Assembly: GCF_000332175.1 (NCBI RefSeq)
Contig: NZ_KB235914.1
Coordinates: forward strand, 1,489,368 to 1,553,367
From: Pseudanabaena sp. PCC 6802
Lineage (GTDB): Bacteria; Cyanobacteriota; Cyanobacteriia; Pseudanabaenales; Pseudanabaenaceae
DNA length: 64,000 nt
Direction: 5' to 3'
In this document: positions 37,971-48,148 of the stretch, in pieces
Layout: each line of letters opens with the position of its first letter
Numbering within the stretch: position 1 is the stretch's first letter
The notes under the pieces: model-generated
Seen by the model: only the letters and a program-made list of their open reading frames with translations
What the model was told of the DNA's origin: nothing
Database searches by the model: none
Translations under genes and position numbers: made by a program

Positions 37971-38031
37971 TTGAAGTGGACCCGGAGCCACTGCCGCGTT
38001 CCACCCCTGCATTCCGTCCTAAGCCCATTAG
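37971..38031. repeat. Decayed family 2 element
   Basis: GCGTTCCACCCCTGCATTCC and CCTAAGCCCATTAG match one arm of the family 2 MITE. It lies between the IS5 end and pheS, and may have been cut by the IS5 insertion. Confidence 0.45.
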
Positions 38032-39036
38032 TTAAAATTGTTGTAAAAAGCGCAGATCGCTGCTGAAAAAGCGGCGAATATCGTCGATCTGGTGCATCAC
38101 CATAGCAATGCGCTCGATCCCAAATCCCCAAGCAAATCCGGTAATGGTTTCAGGATCGTAGCCAACTGCTTTGAATACGTTGGGATCGACCATGCCACAG
38201 CCACCTAACTCCAGCCAGCGACCGTTCCACTGTACGTCTACCTCAGCGGAGGGTTCTGTAAATGGGAAATAACTGGGGCGGAACCGCACTTCTCGTTCGC
38301 CAAACAACTCTTCCACAAATGTCGTAACCGTGCCCTTGAGATCGCCAAATGTCAACCCTTCCTCCACAGCCAGTAACTCTATCTGGTGAAACACGGGCGA
38401 GTGGGTGGCATCGATGTCATCTTTACGATAGACGCGCCCAGGGCAAACAATGCGCAATGGTGGCTCGTTTGCCTCCATGTAGCGAATCTGTACCGAAGAT
38501 GTTTGCGTGCGCAATAGCTTGCCATCGCTCAGGTAGAGAGTATCCTGCATATCGCGGGCAGGATGGTCGGCGGGTGTATTCAGGGCTTCAAAGTTATAGT
38601 AGTCAGTTTCAATTTCTGGCCCTTGCGCCACTGTGAAACCTAAACCAACCAGGATATCTAAAACCCGATCGATCGTCCCTTGAATTGGATGTACTCTACC
38701 TTGGGGGGCGCGAATTACGCCAGGCATTGTCACATCAATGGTTTCTGCTTCCAACCGTCGATTAATTTCTGCTTTCTGCAAAACTATTTTGCGGTCTTCA
38801 AGTTGGGTTTGGAGCGACTGCTTAATTTGGTTGGCGATCGCGCCCACTTGCGGGCGTTCGTCCGCAGACAGCTTCCCCATTGCCCCTAGGATCTGCGACA
38901 GCACTCCTTTCTTGCCCAGATACTCCACTCTAACCTGCTCTAGTTGTTCGGCAGTTTGCACTTCAGTTACAGCTTGCTCTGCATTGTCAGCAAGGGATTG
39001 CAGTTGGGATTTTAAGTTATCTAAATCGGCAGTCAT
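38032..39036 (-). CDS. pheS: Phenylalanyl-tRNA synthetase alpha subunit
   Basis: 334 residues. N-terminal coiled coil (about 1-85), then the class II catalytic core: [19 protein letters not shown], motif region [40 protein letters not shown], and motif 3 [14 protein letters not shown] near the C-terminus. With PheT it charges tRNA-Phe in the cytoplasm. Complete, with normal length. Confidence 0.97.
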   Translation of the reverse strand: MTADLDNLKSQLQSLADNAEQAVTEVQTAEQLEQVRVEYLGKKGVLSQILGAMGKLSADERPQVGAIANQIKQSLQTQLEDRKIVLQKAEINRRLEAETIDVTMPGVIRAPQGRVHPIQGTIDRVLDILVGLGFTVAQGPEIETDYYNFEALNTPADHPARDMQDTLYLSDGKLLRTQTSSVQIRYMEANEPPLRIVCPGRVYRKDDIDATHSPVFHQIELLAVEEGLTFGDLKGTVTTFVEELFGEREVRFRPSYFPFTEPSAEVDVQWNGRWLELGGCGMVDPNVFKAVGYDPETITGFAWGFGIERIAMVMHQIDDIRRFFSSDLRFLQQF

Positions 39037-39130
39037 TACATCTACGCCAGAAATTTGCTATGCCTACATTATGCCTAATAATGCGAGTTCGATATTTCAA
39101 AATACCAGGTTTCTCGTAATTCCTAATTCC

Positions 39131-39218
39131 TATAGTCGTACGACAGATCGGTTATTACAGGGGGTGTGGGGGCTGCGCCACCTTGCACCCCGTCATGAGC
39201 CTATTGGCTATAGCTATA
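39131..39218. mobile_element. MITE-like family 2, copy c (internal deletion)
   Basis: 88 bp, TATAGTCGTACGACAGATC ... CTATTGGCTATAGCTATA. About 15 bp of the central hairpin are missing compared with copies a and d. Confidence 0.7.
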
Positions 39219-39220
39219 AA

Positions 39221-39255
39221 ATCGAAGGAGCGGGCAGTATGCCCGCTCCTTCGAT
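39221..39255 (-). terminator. Terminator of the LysM-M23 gene
   Basis: A perfect 16-bp stem, ATCGAAGGAGCGGGCA/TGCCCGCTCCTTCGAT, with a 3-nt loop. On the minus strand it is followed by TTTTAT. It lies 36 bp after the M23 gene stop and before pheS. Confidence 0.85.
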
Positions 39256-39290
39256 CGGTGATTTTCAGGTTAGTTGCGCGTTATAAAGAT

Positions 39291-42200
39291 CTATCTTCTA
39301 GCGAAGAAAGCCATTGGATCGACTGCTCTGCCGCCTTGTGGTCTGATTTCAAAGTGCAGGTGAGGACCAGTGCTAAATCCAGTACTACCCATTTCAGCAA
39401 TTAACTGAGACTGATTCACTGACTGACCTTCTTTGACCAGAATGGCATTGAGGTGAGCGTAACGGGTGATCGTGCCGTCGTCATGACGAATGTCGATCAT
39501 GTAGCCATAGCCACCATCATTCCAAGCTGCATACTCGACTGTACCAGCCGCTGCTGCCAGGATAGGAGTGCCAATCGGGCCTGCAATATCAATACCCTGG
39601 TGAACCCGACCCCAGCGCCAGCCAAAACCAGATGTCAGAGTCCCTTGCGCAGGCCATATGAAGCCTGTGGAAATGCCATAACCTGAGGTGTCGGGCAAGT
39701 AGGCTTTAGCTACAAGCTCGGGCAGTTCTGGTGCTAGAGGTGAAGCTTTACCTGTATTAGCGATCGCTTCTCGGGTACTGTCAAAACTGGATGGGCTGAT
39801 GTTGGCTGCAGCAACTTTGGCAGTTTCAGCACGTCTCAGTTCTTCGGCACGCCTTAGCTCCTCGGTGCGACGGGCAACTTCAGCTTGGCGGGCAGCTTCA
39901 GCGCGACGGGCAGCGGCTTCAGCTTCAGCCTGTTTTACTTTGTCATTGAGCTGGTCGATTTCGAGTTCCAAGCGGCGCATTTCCATTGAAGTCATGCGAG
40001 CTTCGGACTCTGGTAGCAAAGCTAAATCGGTAGGCTTTGTTACCGTAGGGCTGCTCTGCTCGATTGCTTTAGCTGGCTCCGTTGGTACCTTAAAAGATAC
40101 AGAACCTTTTCGCAACTTTACGGATGGCTCAGCTACGGGCTGAACGGGCATGGCTTCCATGGGCAAGTCCCGCGCAGCAATCTTTTGCTCGACAAGTCCT
40201 GCGGAGGGAATAGAAGCAGGTATTGCCTGTTTGGGTAACTTGGGTAAGCTAACCGAAGGATCTTGGGCTGGTTGTTCTGTAACCGATTCCACTGGATTTT
40301 GCTTGGCAAGCTGTCGCTCGACAACCTCAGGCGATTGAATCGAATTCAAAACCGCAAGCTTAGTGACATCGACTGATGATGGCTCAACGACTGGCTGTGT
40401 TAGTGTGGAACTAACAACTCGACGAGCTGACTGGTTAACAACCCCTAACCTGGTGTTTGACTCTACAGGGAGTTCAATTTTTTTCAGCAACGAAGTTGAA
40501 GGTTCGATTGTTGATTTAGAGACCTTTACAGGCATCTCCGTTGCGGGCTGCAACACGGTGAGATCGAGGAGATCTGGGAAATCGAGGGAGAAAGACTCCC
40601 GATCGCTGGTGCGCTCTGCGATCGCTCCTGCAGATCTAGATTTGATTTTGGGTTTATCCGATTTAAGAGCGTGCGCGATCGACTTAGCAGGTCGAATTGA
40701 TGGCTCTTGGGCTGGCTGTACAGAAGGGATAACCTTAGTAGCAACCGCACTTGCTTGTTGTTCTATCAACTTATCAGGTGTAAATGGAAACAGCGATGCT
40801 GCCATCTTTAAAGTTGACTCTGTTTCCACAGGCAAAATCGGAGTCGCTTCAAGAGAATGTCTAGCAGCGGCGATCTGTTCTAAAGGAGCCTGGCTAGGCA
40901 TATTCTTGGGCAAACTGCTCCCAGCTAGCTGCATTAAACCATCCAAAGTTGATGGCAGAGTAGCTTGCATTTGAATAGGCTGGCTTGCAGGCGATGGAGT
41001 TGTTGCTGTTGAATTTTTCGCCGGAAGAATCATGGGTGTAGCTGCTTTTACCTGCATTGCTACAACTTCAGTCCGCTCGGGATCGGGCTGGCGAGCTTCA
41101 ACCTGCCCTAACTTACTTCCTACCTTACCAGCTTTAATATTAGGAGTGGTGTTCTCAGAAATAGCAGGCTTTACGTTCGTGCTACCTGTATTCGAGAATA
41201 CGACCTTCATGGGCTTTTGGCTGTTGTAAGCAACCATCTGCATCGATGCAGTATCTTTCCCGGATGGTATTCTCAACTCGCGCCCTAGTTCTAACCAATT
41301 TGGGTTATCTAGCTTGTTGTGCTGTGCGATTAAAGTTTGAGAAACGCCATGCTTTCTCGCAATTGTTTCGATTGTATCGCCGCTAAGAACCTTATAGGTA
41401 ACGAACTGTGGTTGCTTTTTGAGCGAAGACGAAGAATGACTGACTAAAACAGGCTTGCCTTCCACCTCTTGCAGTTTTTGGCGCAAGCGATCGCGCTCTG
41501 CAGTTAGCTTCAGTTTGGCATCATCCTCGCGTACTTTCATCAGGCTCGCAACATTACCTGGGATCACTAGAGGCTGATCGACAGCAATTAACTCAGGCGA
41601 CTTCAAATCCGTATATTTGATGATGTCGCTCTTAGGCACTTTGTAAAACTTGGCAATCGAATCCAGCGTATCCCCCGATTTCACCTTATGGATGATGCCA
41701 CTCACAGGAGGAATAACCAGCTTAGCACCGGGCTGCAAAGGTGTGGCAGCACTGATGCCATTAGATGTAGCGATCGCCGCCGCATCTACCTGATATACCT
41801 GAGTCAGTTTATATAGGGTTTCATCTTCGCGCACCTCATGCACTACTACACCCGTATGCTTGTCCCAAGTGCCCGCTGCAATTGCAGCACGAGCCATTTC
41901 ATATTTGCGCTCCTTGTTCTGCGATAGAACATCAGCAAGAGTTTGAGGTGACTGAGCAACTGGTGTCACGCGCAAAGCTTTAGAGTGCTGTTGGTTAACT
42001 AATGCCCCCACCGTACCAACAGAAAGAGCTAGACCTAATAGTGCAAACGACTTACGTACTTTCAGAGAAGATTCTGAAGTATTTAGTATCGTTGTGGGCA
42101 CTTCCGTGCAATCTTGCTCCTTAGAAGATATTCCTTTCAAAAGTAGCCTCCTTAAACTAGCTGCGCCCGAATTTGTTTGCGACGCAGGTTCTGTGTACAT
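39291..42200 (-). CDS. LysM-M23 metallopeptidase (cell-wall hydrolase, NlpD/EnvC-like)
   Basis: 969 residues; the ATG at 42200 follows GGAGGTAA. A membrane segment (about 51-67, FALLGLALSVGTVGALV) precedes three LysM domains (about 118-165, VREDETLYKLTQVY; 169-215, VKSGDTLDSIAKFYKV; 270-315, VLSGDTIETIARKHGV). A long low-complexity middle of Pro, Val, Ser and Gln follows, then a coiled coil (about 775-825), and an M23 domain (about 860-969) with HQGIDIAG and HLHFEI zinc ligands. It likely cuts or regulates cutting of peptidoglycan during division. It is not in an operon with pheS, since a strong terminator separates them. Confidence 0.93.
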   Translation of the reverse strand: MYTEPASQTNSGAASLRRLLLKGISSKEQDCTEVPTTILNTSESSLKVRKSFALLGLALSVGTVGALVNQQHSKALRVTPVAQSPQTLADVLSQNKERKYEMARAAIAAGTWDKHTGVVVHEVREDETLYKLTQVYQVDAAAIATSNGISAATPLQPGAKLVIPPVSGIIHKVKSGDTLDSIAKFYKVPKSDIIKYTDLKSPELIAVDQPLVIPGNVASLMKVREDDAKLKLTAERDRLRQKLQEVEGKPVLVSHSSSSLKKQPQFVTYKVLSGDTIETIARKHGVSQTLIAQHNKLDNPNWLELGRELRIPSGKDTASMQMVAYNSQKPMKVVFSNTGSTNVKPAISENTTPNIKAGKVGSKLGQVEARQPDPERTEVVAMQVKAATPMILPAKNSTATTPSPASQPIQMQATLPSTLDGLMQLAGSSLPKNMPSQAPLEQIAAARHSLEATPILPVETESTLKMAASLFPFTPDKLIEQQASAVATKVIPSVQPAQEPSIRPAKSIAHALKSDKPKIKSRSAGAIAERTSDRESFSLDFPDLLDLTVLQPATEMPVKVSKSTIEPSTSLLKKIELPVESNTRLGVVNQSARRVVSSTLTQPVVEPSSVDVTKLAVLNSIQSPEVVERQLAKQNPVESVTEQPAQDPSVSLPKLPKQAIPASIPSAGLVEQKIAARDLPMEAMPVQPVAEPSVKLRKGSVSFKVPTEPAKAIEQSSPTVTKPTDLALLPESEARMTSMEMRRLELEIDQLNDKVKQAEAEAAARRAEAARQAEVARRTEELRRAEELRRAETAKVAAANISPSSFDSTREAIANTGKASPLAPELPELVAKAYLPDTSGYGISTGFIWPAQGTLTSGFGWRWGRVHQGIDIAGPIGTPILAAAAGTVEYAAWNDGGYGYMIDIRHDDGTITRYAHLNAILVKEGQSVNQSQLIAEMGSTGFSTGPHLHFEIRPQGGRAVDPMAFFARR

Positions 42201-42738
42201 TTACCTCCAACAAAAGTTAATGAATTCTTATGAATTCAGGAGGAGCTTCAAAGATTTACGTTACCCTGTGTTAAGGTACATCGATCTTTTCCGGCAGACA
42301 AGTTCATGGTGAACAGAAATAAACAGCAATTTGTGCATGACACTCGCATGAAGGTCTCGGAGCATAAATACTTATTCATTGTCAACATGGAATTACAGGA
42401 AATAAACTTTTAAAACCCTGGAATCTTAGCGTTCCCATTTCGGTAAATGAAGTGCACTTTTATGAAAATAAATAAAAATTAATTATCTGCAACGTTCTGT
42501 AATTAGGCTTTTTGGGTTTCTAGGCTCGTATAACAAAATTAGGAAGGCCATAATCCTACGAACCAGACTTTGAGGTAATATACTCTGTTTCTCTCGCTTT
42601 ATCGCGTGTTTAGTTCAAAATGCTAGGTATAATGTCGAGCAAAAAAAATTATTGTTACTAAGTAAAAAAATATTTACATATTTTCTTAATTTTTCCTCTA
42701 ATCAAGCATAAATATTTTTACCTTCGGAATGAGTGGAG
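42201..42738. other. AT-rich intergenic region
   Basis: 538 bp between two minus-strand genes. On the minus strand it must hold the M23 gene promoter; a TTGACA is visible at about 42378-42383, but no good -10 at standard spacing. No hairpin-T-run terminator and no RNA gene recognised. Confidence 0.4.
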
Positions 42739-43179
42739 CTATGGCATTAATTGACGACGAGCCTCAAATAAGCCAATCGCTACGCTGACGGACAGATTAA
42801 AGCTGCGAACCATCGGCTGTTCTATGGGGATATAAACACTGGGGTGCCGTGCCAAAACTTCGGGGGGTAATCCATTCGTTTCGCTGCCAAATAGCAAGCA
42901 GTCATCTTGCCGATACTGAAACTCGCGAAAATGGTAGTCGCCTTGTTTAGAGAAGCACACCCAACGGCCTGAAATTTGAGCTAATTCTGCCAGACTGGCA
43001 TGGCGATGCAGATCGACGTATTCCCAATAATCTAAGCCAGCACGTTTGAGCGTGCGATCGCTGATCTCAAAACCCAATGGCTCTACCAAATGTAGTGGTG
43101 TTTTCGTCGCAGCACAGGTACGCGCAATATTTCCTGTATTCGGGGGAATTTGTGGGTAAACGAGAACAACCTTGAGCAT
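42739..43179 (-). CDS. trmL: tRNA (cytidine(34)-2'-O)-methyltransferase
   Basis: 146 residues, slightly shorter than the usual 150-160. SPOUT/TrmH-family core: VVLVYPQIPPNTGNIARTCA at the N-terminus, LLFGSETNGLPPE (motif 2), and IPIEQPMVRSFNLSVSVAI (motif 3, knot). It transfers a methyl from SAM to the wobble ribose of tRNA-Leu. All motifs are intact. Confidence 0.93.
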   Translation of the reverse strand: MLKVVLVYPQIPPNTGNIARTCAATKTPLHLVEPLGFEISDRTLKRAGLDYWEYVDLHRHASLAELAQISGRWVCFSKQGDYHFREFQYRQDDCLLFGSETNGLPPEVLARHPSVYIPIEQPMVRSFNLSVSVAIGLFEARRQLMP

Positions 43180-43204
43180 TTCTAGTAGACAAAAACAAAA
43201 GTGT

Positions 43205-43262
43205 TAAAAAGGGGGAAGGGTTGCCCTCTCTTCTGGGGGCGCAGCCCCCACGCCCTCAATTA
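43205..43262. repeat. Palindromic remnant, possible terminator
   Basis: GGGGGC-GCA-GCCCCC (43235-43249) with GTGGGGGCTG-type flanks, resembling the core of the family 2 elements without the ends. It lies between the permease stop and trmL start. A T-run exists on the minus strand (CCCCCTTTTTAAC), so it could end permease transcripts. Confidence 0.5.
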
Positions 43263-43286
43263 CTGTAGGACTGACGATCTGCAGCA

Positions 43287-44315
43287 CTAGTAACGAATAC
43301 GCGGATCGATCCAAGCGTTGATAATATCAACAATAATGCTGGTAACAACCACAATGATTGCAAAAAATACCACTACTCCCTGAACGACGGGATAGTCTCT
43401 GGCGGTCAAAGCTTCAAATAAGCGATTTGCCAAACCAGGCCAGGAAAAAGTTACCTCTGTCAAAACTGCCCCGCCTAACATGGCTGCAAAGGTTAAGCCC
43501 AGAATGGTAATTACGGGAATTAAAGCATTCTTAAGCGCGTGGTTAAACAGGATGCTACGCGCGGTAATTCCTCTTGCTTTTGCTGCTTCTACATAGTCGG
43601 ATTGCAGTGTTTGCTTAAGGTTGACACGCACTATGCGTTCAAAGATCCCGCTAATCACGATTCCTAGGGTTAATGCTGGTAAAGCTAGATATTGCAGGCT
43701 TACCCAAAACTGCTGACCATTACCAGCTAGCAAGGCATCGATCGTATAAAATCCCGTTAGGTTGGTTGGAGGGGTTAGGGTAACAGGAAAGCGGGTGCCA
43801 AAAGGAACCCAGCGCAGTTGCACTGCCAGCAATAACTGCAATAACATGCCTACCCAAAATACAGGCAGAGAGTAAGTAACGATGCCAAACAAACGCCCAA
43901 ATACATCCCACTTAGTATTAGGTCTAGTTGCAGCGAGAATACCTACACTCAAACCGATTGCCAGGGCGATCGCCATTGCATATACTGCTAACTCAGCCGT
44001 GGCAGGAAAAAAACTTTGAATAATTTCCCATACGGATTGCCCCTTGGTACTGAGGGACGTACCCAGGTCAAACTTCAATAAACTCTTCATGTAGCGAAAA
44101 TACTGCTGCCACAATGGGCCGGATAAGCCAATTTGCTCTCTTAAAGCATCCTTAACAGCGATCGGCGCGCGCGGCCCTAGAATTGCATCGATGGGATCGC
44201 CTGGCGTGGCACGCATTAAGCCGAATACAACGGAAGCAATTAGCCCTATCATCAAAGGTGCTAGCAGCAACCTGGTCAATATGTAGAAAAAAAGTGCCTT
44301 TAAACGACTGGACAT
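43287..44315 (-). CDS. ABC transporter permease, DppB/OppB type
   Basis: 342 residues with six membrane segments. The N-terminal feature of the oligopeptide/nickel permease family is clear (LTRLLLAPLMIGLIASVV, RATPGDPIDAILG, REQIGLSGPLWQQY), as is the EAA loop (EAAKARGITARSILFNHALKNA), which contacts the ATPase. It ends with the family DP.IRY motif. It forms the inner-membrane channel for peptide or nickel import with a DppC-type partner, ATPases and a binding protein; none of these is adjacent here, so the system is split across the genome. Confidence 0.93.
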   Translation of the reverse strand: MSSRLKALFFYILTRLLLAPLMIGLIASVVFGLMRATPGDPIDAILGPRAPIAVKDALREQIGLSGPLWQQYFRYMKSLLKFDLGTSLSTKGQSVWEIIQSFFPATAELAVYAMAIALAIGLSVGILAATRPNTKWDVFGRLFGIVTYSLPVFWVGMLLQLLLAVQLRWVPFGTRFPVTLTPPTNLTGFYTIDALLAGNGQQFWVSLQYLALPALTLGIVISGIFERIVRVNLKQTLQSDYVEAAKARGITARSILFNHALKNALIPVITILGLTFAAMLGGAVLTEVTFSWPGLANRLFEALTARDYPVVQGVVVFFAIIVVVTSIIVDIINAWIDPRIRY

Positions 44316-44439
44316 AGCTCAATAACTAAAAGATTTAACTAGCTATTAGCTATTAGCTAGCTATCAACATCCTCCGTCATAGGCTGTCAAAAAGCTGACG
44401 GCTGATTGTTTGAAAAGGCTGACTGCTAAAAGCTAATTT

Positions 44440-45504
44440 TTAAGGATAAAACGCTAGCTGGGGTAACCCCGTCGTTTCTTCCCAACCCATCATAATATTC
44501 AGGCATTGTAATGCTTGAGAAGCTTGCCCTTTCATCAGGTTATCGATCGCCGATACCACAATTACCCGCCCCGTGCGCGGATCTACTTCTAAGCCGATAT
44601 AACAAAGATTAGTGCCGCACGCCCACTTAGTTTGAGGGTAAACCCCATTAGGCGAGATCTTGACCCATTTGGAAGACCGATAAAACGACTTGTATATCGT
44701 GCGCAGATCGTCTTTAGTTAACCCAGGATCGCGCATACGAGCATAGACCGTTGCCAAAATACCCCGCACCATCGGAATTAAATGCGGTGTAAATTGCACC
44801 AGCACCTCATGCCCCGCGACTTCAGAGCAAATTTGCTCGATTTCAGGCGTATGGCGGTGATTGGTGATGCCATAGGCACTTAACGAACTATCGGCTTCGG
44901 CTAAGAGCAAATTGGTCTTAGGAGGCTGCCTGCCACCACCAGAAGTACCGGATTTGGCATCGATAATAATACTGTTGAGATCGATCAGCCCCTGCTTGAG
45001 TAGAGGTAGCAATGCCAATAAGCTAGCCGTGGGGTAGCAGCCGGGACAACCGACAAGGTCGGCTTCAGCAATGCGATTGTGATATAGCTCCGGCAACCCA
45101 TACACGGCTTTGCTGGCTAGATCGCGATCGCGGCGCGGCTCTCCCTTATACCAAGCTTCGTAGGTATTGAGATCTCTAAATCGATAGTCAGCAGAAAGAT
45201 CCAGGACTTTGCAGCCTTTTGCCAGCAGTCTTGGGGCAAGATTTGCTGCTAGGCCATTCGGTAGCGATAAAAATACCACCTTAGCTCTCTGCGCGATCGC
45301 TTCCGGCTCGCAATCTTCAATTGGTAAGCTGATTCTATGAGATAGGTGCGGATATAGATCGGCAAAAGTTTGACCGACGCTACCACTACCGCCCAAGTAA
45401 GCAATTTCAACTAGAGGATGCTCTAACAGCAGTCTGACAAGCTGAACTCCTCCATAGCCCGATGCCCCAACGATCGCAACTGGTAACCGCTCCAAATCAC
45501 CCAT
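44440..45504 (-). CDS. argC: N-acetyl-gamma-glutamyl-phosphate reductase
   Basis: 354 residues from the ATG at 45504, matching the family length; the open frame extends 16 codons upstream. NADP-binding loop [17 protein letters not shown], catalytic Cys in [10 protein letters not shown] (about 158), and conserved KSGTSGGGR and HRHTPEIEQ. It catalyses the NADPH-dependent third step of arginine biosynthesis in the cytoplasm. No other arg gene is adjacent. Confidence 0.97.
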   Translation of the reverse strand: MGDLERLPVAIVGASGYGGVQLVRLLLEHPLVEIAYLGGSGSVGQTFADLYPHLSHRISLPIEDCEPEAIAQRAKVVFLSLPNGLAANLAPRLLAKGCKVLDLSADYRFRDLNTYEAWYKGEPRRDRDLASKAVYGLPELYHNRIAEADLVGCPGCYPTASLLALLPLLKQGLIDLNSIIIDAKSGTSGGGRQPPKTNLLLAEADSSLSAYGITNHRHTPEIEQICSEVAGHEVLVQFTPHLIPMVRGILATVYARMRDPGLTKDDLRTIYKSFYRSSKWVKISPNGVYPQTKWACGTNLCYIGLEVDPRTGRVIVVSAIDNLMKGQASQALQCLNIMMGWEETTGLPQLAFYP

Positions 45505-45578
45505 AACCGTCTCCCAACCCAGCGTCAACTTCAGTATTAATGTAAGATACACCCTCGGTGTAATTTCGACTGCATTAA

Positions 45579-46478
45579 TTACTTCTGTTTATTCAGCATC
45601 TCCATCGCCATAGACAAGCTCAGCTTCATGCGATTGAATGCTGCTGCCAGTACGCCAATTTCATCGTGGGATGTTTGCTGGAACTCCGATCCCAAATTAC
45701 CTATACTGACATCATGGGCAACCCTAGCCATGCGGTTCAGTGGTTTAACCACTGCCTGGCGCAACATAATGTTAATCAGCAGGATGGTAACTGCAAAAAC
45801 TCCACCAACTGCCGCCATCACCAGCAGTAGCGATTGCCTGCTGGCGTTAACTACCTCACTAGCAGGAACGGAAATGATTTGCGCTCCCACAATCTCGTTT
45901 AACTGCCAGCCAAACCCACGGTTTCTGCCATAGGTTGCGATCAGGCTCTTAGGGGCGGCCTCCGGCGTGCTGTGACACTCCAGGCAACTCTGTTCTGGAA
46001 TAACGATCGGACGGGCAATGTAGTATAGATCTATGCCAGGGGAAGAACGAAAGCCTGTCAACTCTTTGAGATTGCGATCGCTCCTAAAGCGCTCGACTAT
46101 AACTTTTTCATAGTCATCAGCCAGATCTCGCAGGTTTGTGGGGTTTAAAGTTGCTTCTTTGTAAAAGAAATCGCTGTATTCCTTATTGTTACGCAGATTC
46201 TCAAACACTTCTCGGGCTGAGTAGGCTTGTATCGTTTGAGGCAAAAACTCTGGCTCTGTTATCAACCTGTCCTTGAGTTGAGGATATATCTGGGTGCGGG
46301 TATAGTTACGCACCGAACTCATGGCCTGGATCAAAATGAGAGCCTTACTCGTAATTTGGTTTTCAGCATTACGATTCAAGATTGCTGCCAAAGCAGCTCC
46401 GCTAATTAAGACACCAATTAAAAACACCGTCACCAGGAGCAAATTAAACTTTGTTCCAAGTTTGAAGTTCTGCAACAT
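45579..46478 (-). CDS. DUF3365 c-heme sensor with HAMP domain, copy 2
   Basis: 299 residues from the ATG at 46478 (MLQNFKLG), chosen to match its tandem paralogue. A membrane segment (about 13-35), a periplasmic DUF3365/Tll0287-like domain with a c-type heme motif CLECH (about 165-169), a second segment (about 215-237), then a HAMP domain (about 238-290). No kinase, cyclase or methyl-accepting output follows. Likely a redox or gas sensor that passes a signal through a separate partner; the partner is unknown. Confidence 0.87.
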   Translation of the reverse strand: MLQNFKLGTKFNLLLVTVFLIGVLISGAALAAILNRNAENQITSKALILIQAMSSVRNYTRTQIYPQLKDRLITEPEFLPQTIQAYSAREVFENLRNNKEYSDFFYKEATLNPTNLRDLADDYEKVIVERFRSDRNLKELTGFRSSPGIDLYYIARPIVIPEQSCLECHSTPEAAPKSLIATYGRNRGFGWQLNEIVGAQIISVPASEVVNASRQSLLLVMAAVGGVFAVTILLINIMLRQAVVKPLNRMARVAHDVSIGNLGSEFQQTSHDEIGVLAAAFNRMKLSLSMAMEMLNKQK

Positions 46479-46570
46479 TATTCTCAATATTAGTTAGCAA
46501 GTTATAGTTATAGCCAACAGTCTGAGGACATGGTTCTATCCCTTTGTGAGGGCTGCACTCCCCTGCATTA

Positions 46571-46691
46571 ATACCAAATCCTGGGTTGTTAACTCTCTTT
46601 ATCTTGGAGTCTGTGCAGGCAGACTTTGTTTGTGTAGCCGCGACTTCTAGTCGCCAGACAACATTAGGGTTAATCAACGCGAATTTGATAT
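46571..46691. repeat. Family 3 repeat, 121 bp
   Basis: Begins ATACCAAATCCTGGGTTG and ends GAATTTGATAT. Alignable to 19177-19295 over its length, including TGTGTAGCCGCGACT and TCGCCAGACAAC. Just before it, 46503-46570 is a degenerate family 2 copy. Confidence 0.65.
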
Positions 46692-46710
46692 GACAGATTC
46701 TGTCTACTGC

Positions 46711-46811
46711 AGCTATAGCCAATAGGCTTAGGACGGGGTGCAGGGGTTCCACCCCTGCGTGGGGGCGCAGCCCCCACACCCCCTGTCCTAACAGATCTGT
46801 CTACGGCTATA
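46711..46811. mobile_element. MITE-like family 2, copy d
   Basis: About 101 bp, AGCTATAGCCAATAGG ... CTACGGCTATA, nearly identical to copy a. Both repeats sit between the two tandem sensor genes, so the duplication is probably older than they are. Confidence 0.75.
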
Positions 46812-46935
46812 TACATATCGAAATTATAATTTGCTAACAAGCTATTAAAAGCTTGGAAAGTTAAGGAAAATACAATTAAGCGGCCATTTAAATAGACATT
46901 AATACATAGATTTTGTCGCGTGTAACCCGAAGCGT

Positions 46936-47835
46936 CTACTGCTGTTTATTCAGCATCTCCATCGCCATAGACAGGCTCAACTTCATGCGATTGAATGCTG
47001 CTGCCAGTACGCCAATTTCATCGTGGGATGTTTGCTGAAACTCGGAGTCTAACTTACCTACGCTCACATCATGCGCGACCATAGCCATACGGTTGAGCGG
47101 CTTAATTACTGCCTGGCGGAGCATGAGGTTAATTAGCAGGATGGTAATTGCGAAAACTCCGCCTACTGCCGACATTACCAGCAGCAGCGATTGTCTGGTA
47201 GTGTTTACAACTTCACTAGCAGGGACGGAAATAATTTGCGCTCCCACAATCTCGTTTAGCTGCCAACCAAACCCGCCGCTACGTCCATAGGTAGCGATCA
47301 GGCTTTTAGGAGCAGCCTCTGGCGTACTGTGGCATTCTAGACAACTTTGACTTTTAACAGCGATCGGGCGAGCAATGTAATAGAGGTTTCCGCCAGGGAA
47401 AGTACGAAAGCCCGTTAACTCCTTAAGATTTTGGTCGCTGCGAAAGCGTTCGATCAAACCTTTTTCGTAGTCGTCAGCTAGATCGCGCCGATTTGTGGGG
47501 TTTAATGTGGCTTCGTTGTAGAAGAAATCGCTGTATTCTTTATTACTCCGCAGGTTCTCAAACACCTCTCGTGCCGAGTAGCCTGGTACTGTCTGCGCTA
47601 AAAATTCAGGCTCAGTTTTCAGTCTGTCTTTTAACAGTGGGTTTACCTGCGTGCTGGTATAGTTACGAACCGAGTTCATGGCTTGAATTAGAATTAGAGC
47701 CTTATTGGTAACTTGGTTCTCAGCACTGCGATTCAAGATCGCTGCCAAAGCGGCTCCGCTAATTAAGATGCCAATTAAAAACACCGATACTAGCAGTAAG
47801 TTAAACTTTGTTCCGAGTTTGAAGTTGTGTAACAT
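46936..47835 (-). CDS. DUF3365 c-heme sensor with HAMP domain, copy 1
   Basis: 299 residues; about 85% identical by eye to the gene at 45579-46478, including the CLECH heme motif, both membrane segments and the HAMP end ([20 protein letters not shown]). It is the first of a tandem pair on the minus strand. The same absent output domain in both copies shows the truncated architecture is established, not a recent break. Confidence 0.87.
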   Translation of the reverse strand: MLHNFKLGTKFNLLLVSVFLIGILISGAALAAILNRSAENQVTNKALILIQAMNSVRNYTSTQVNPLLKDRLKTEPEFLAQTVPGYSAREVFENLRSNKEYSDFFYNEATLNPTNRRDLADDYEKGLIERFRSDQNLKELTGFRTFPGGNLYYIARPIAVKSQSCLECHSTPEAAPKSLIATYGRSGGFGWQLNEIVGAQIISVPASEVVNTTRQSLLLVMSAVGGVFAITILLINLMLRQAVIKPLNRMAMVAHDVSVGKLDSEFQQTSHDEIGVLAAAFNRMKLSLSMAMEMLNKQQ

Positions 47836-48045
47836 TGGTGTTCGATCCAGGTAGAAACTATCCCACTGTAATGGGAATATTATAATCGCTAATTAAGCTA
47901 TCAAAAAGCGGGTAAAGTTAGGGGAAATACAGTTAATCGGCTGTTTGAATAGGCATTAATACATGAAGTTTTATTATGTATAATGGAATGGCACTGAAAT
48001 AAGATGGGACGACTAGCTAGCCTAGGTTCGAGAGGATATAACAGG

Positions 48046-48112
48046 ATCTGTAGGGGTAGTGCCTACCCCTTACGCATCGGGGCAACCACAGGGGGATTGT
48101 CCCTAGGACAAT
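48046..48112. repeat. Palindromic repeats (GTAGGGGTAGTGCCTACCCC type)
   Basis: Two hairpins in tandem: GTAGGGGTA/TACCCCTTAC-like, and GGGGATTGTCCC...GGACAAT. Repeats of the general form GTAGGGGC..GCCCCTAC are frequent in cyanobacterial spacers. It may end the toxin operon transcripts, which stop 37 bp downstream. Confidence 0.5.
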
Positions 48113-48148
48113 ATTCCGTGTCATGGTCATTTGCGATCGCACCGATCC

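Noticed and set aside
44316..44439. Possible tRNA or small RNA in the gap with repeated AGCTATTAGC
   Set aside because: No cloverleaf arms or CCA end; only short tandem repeats.
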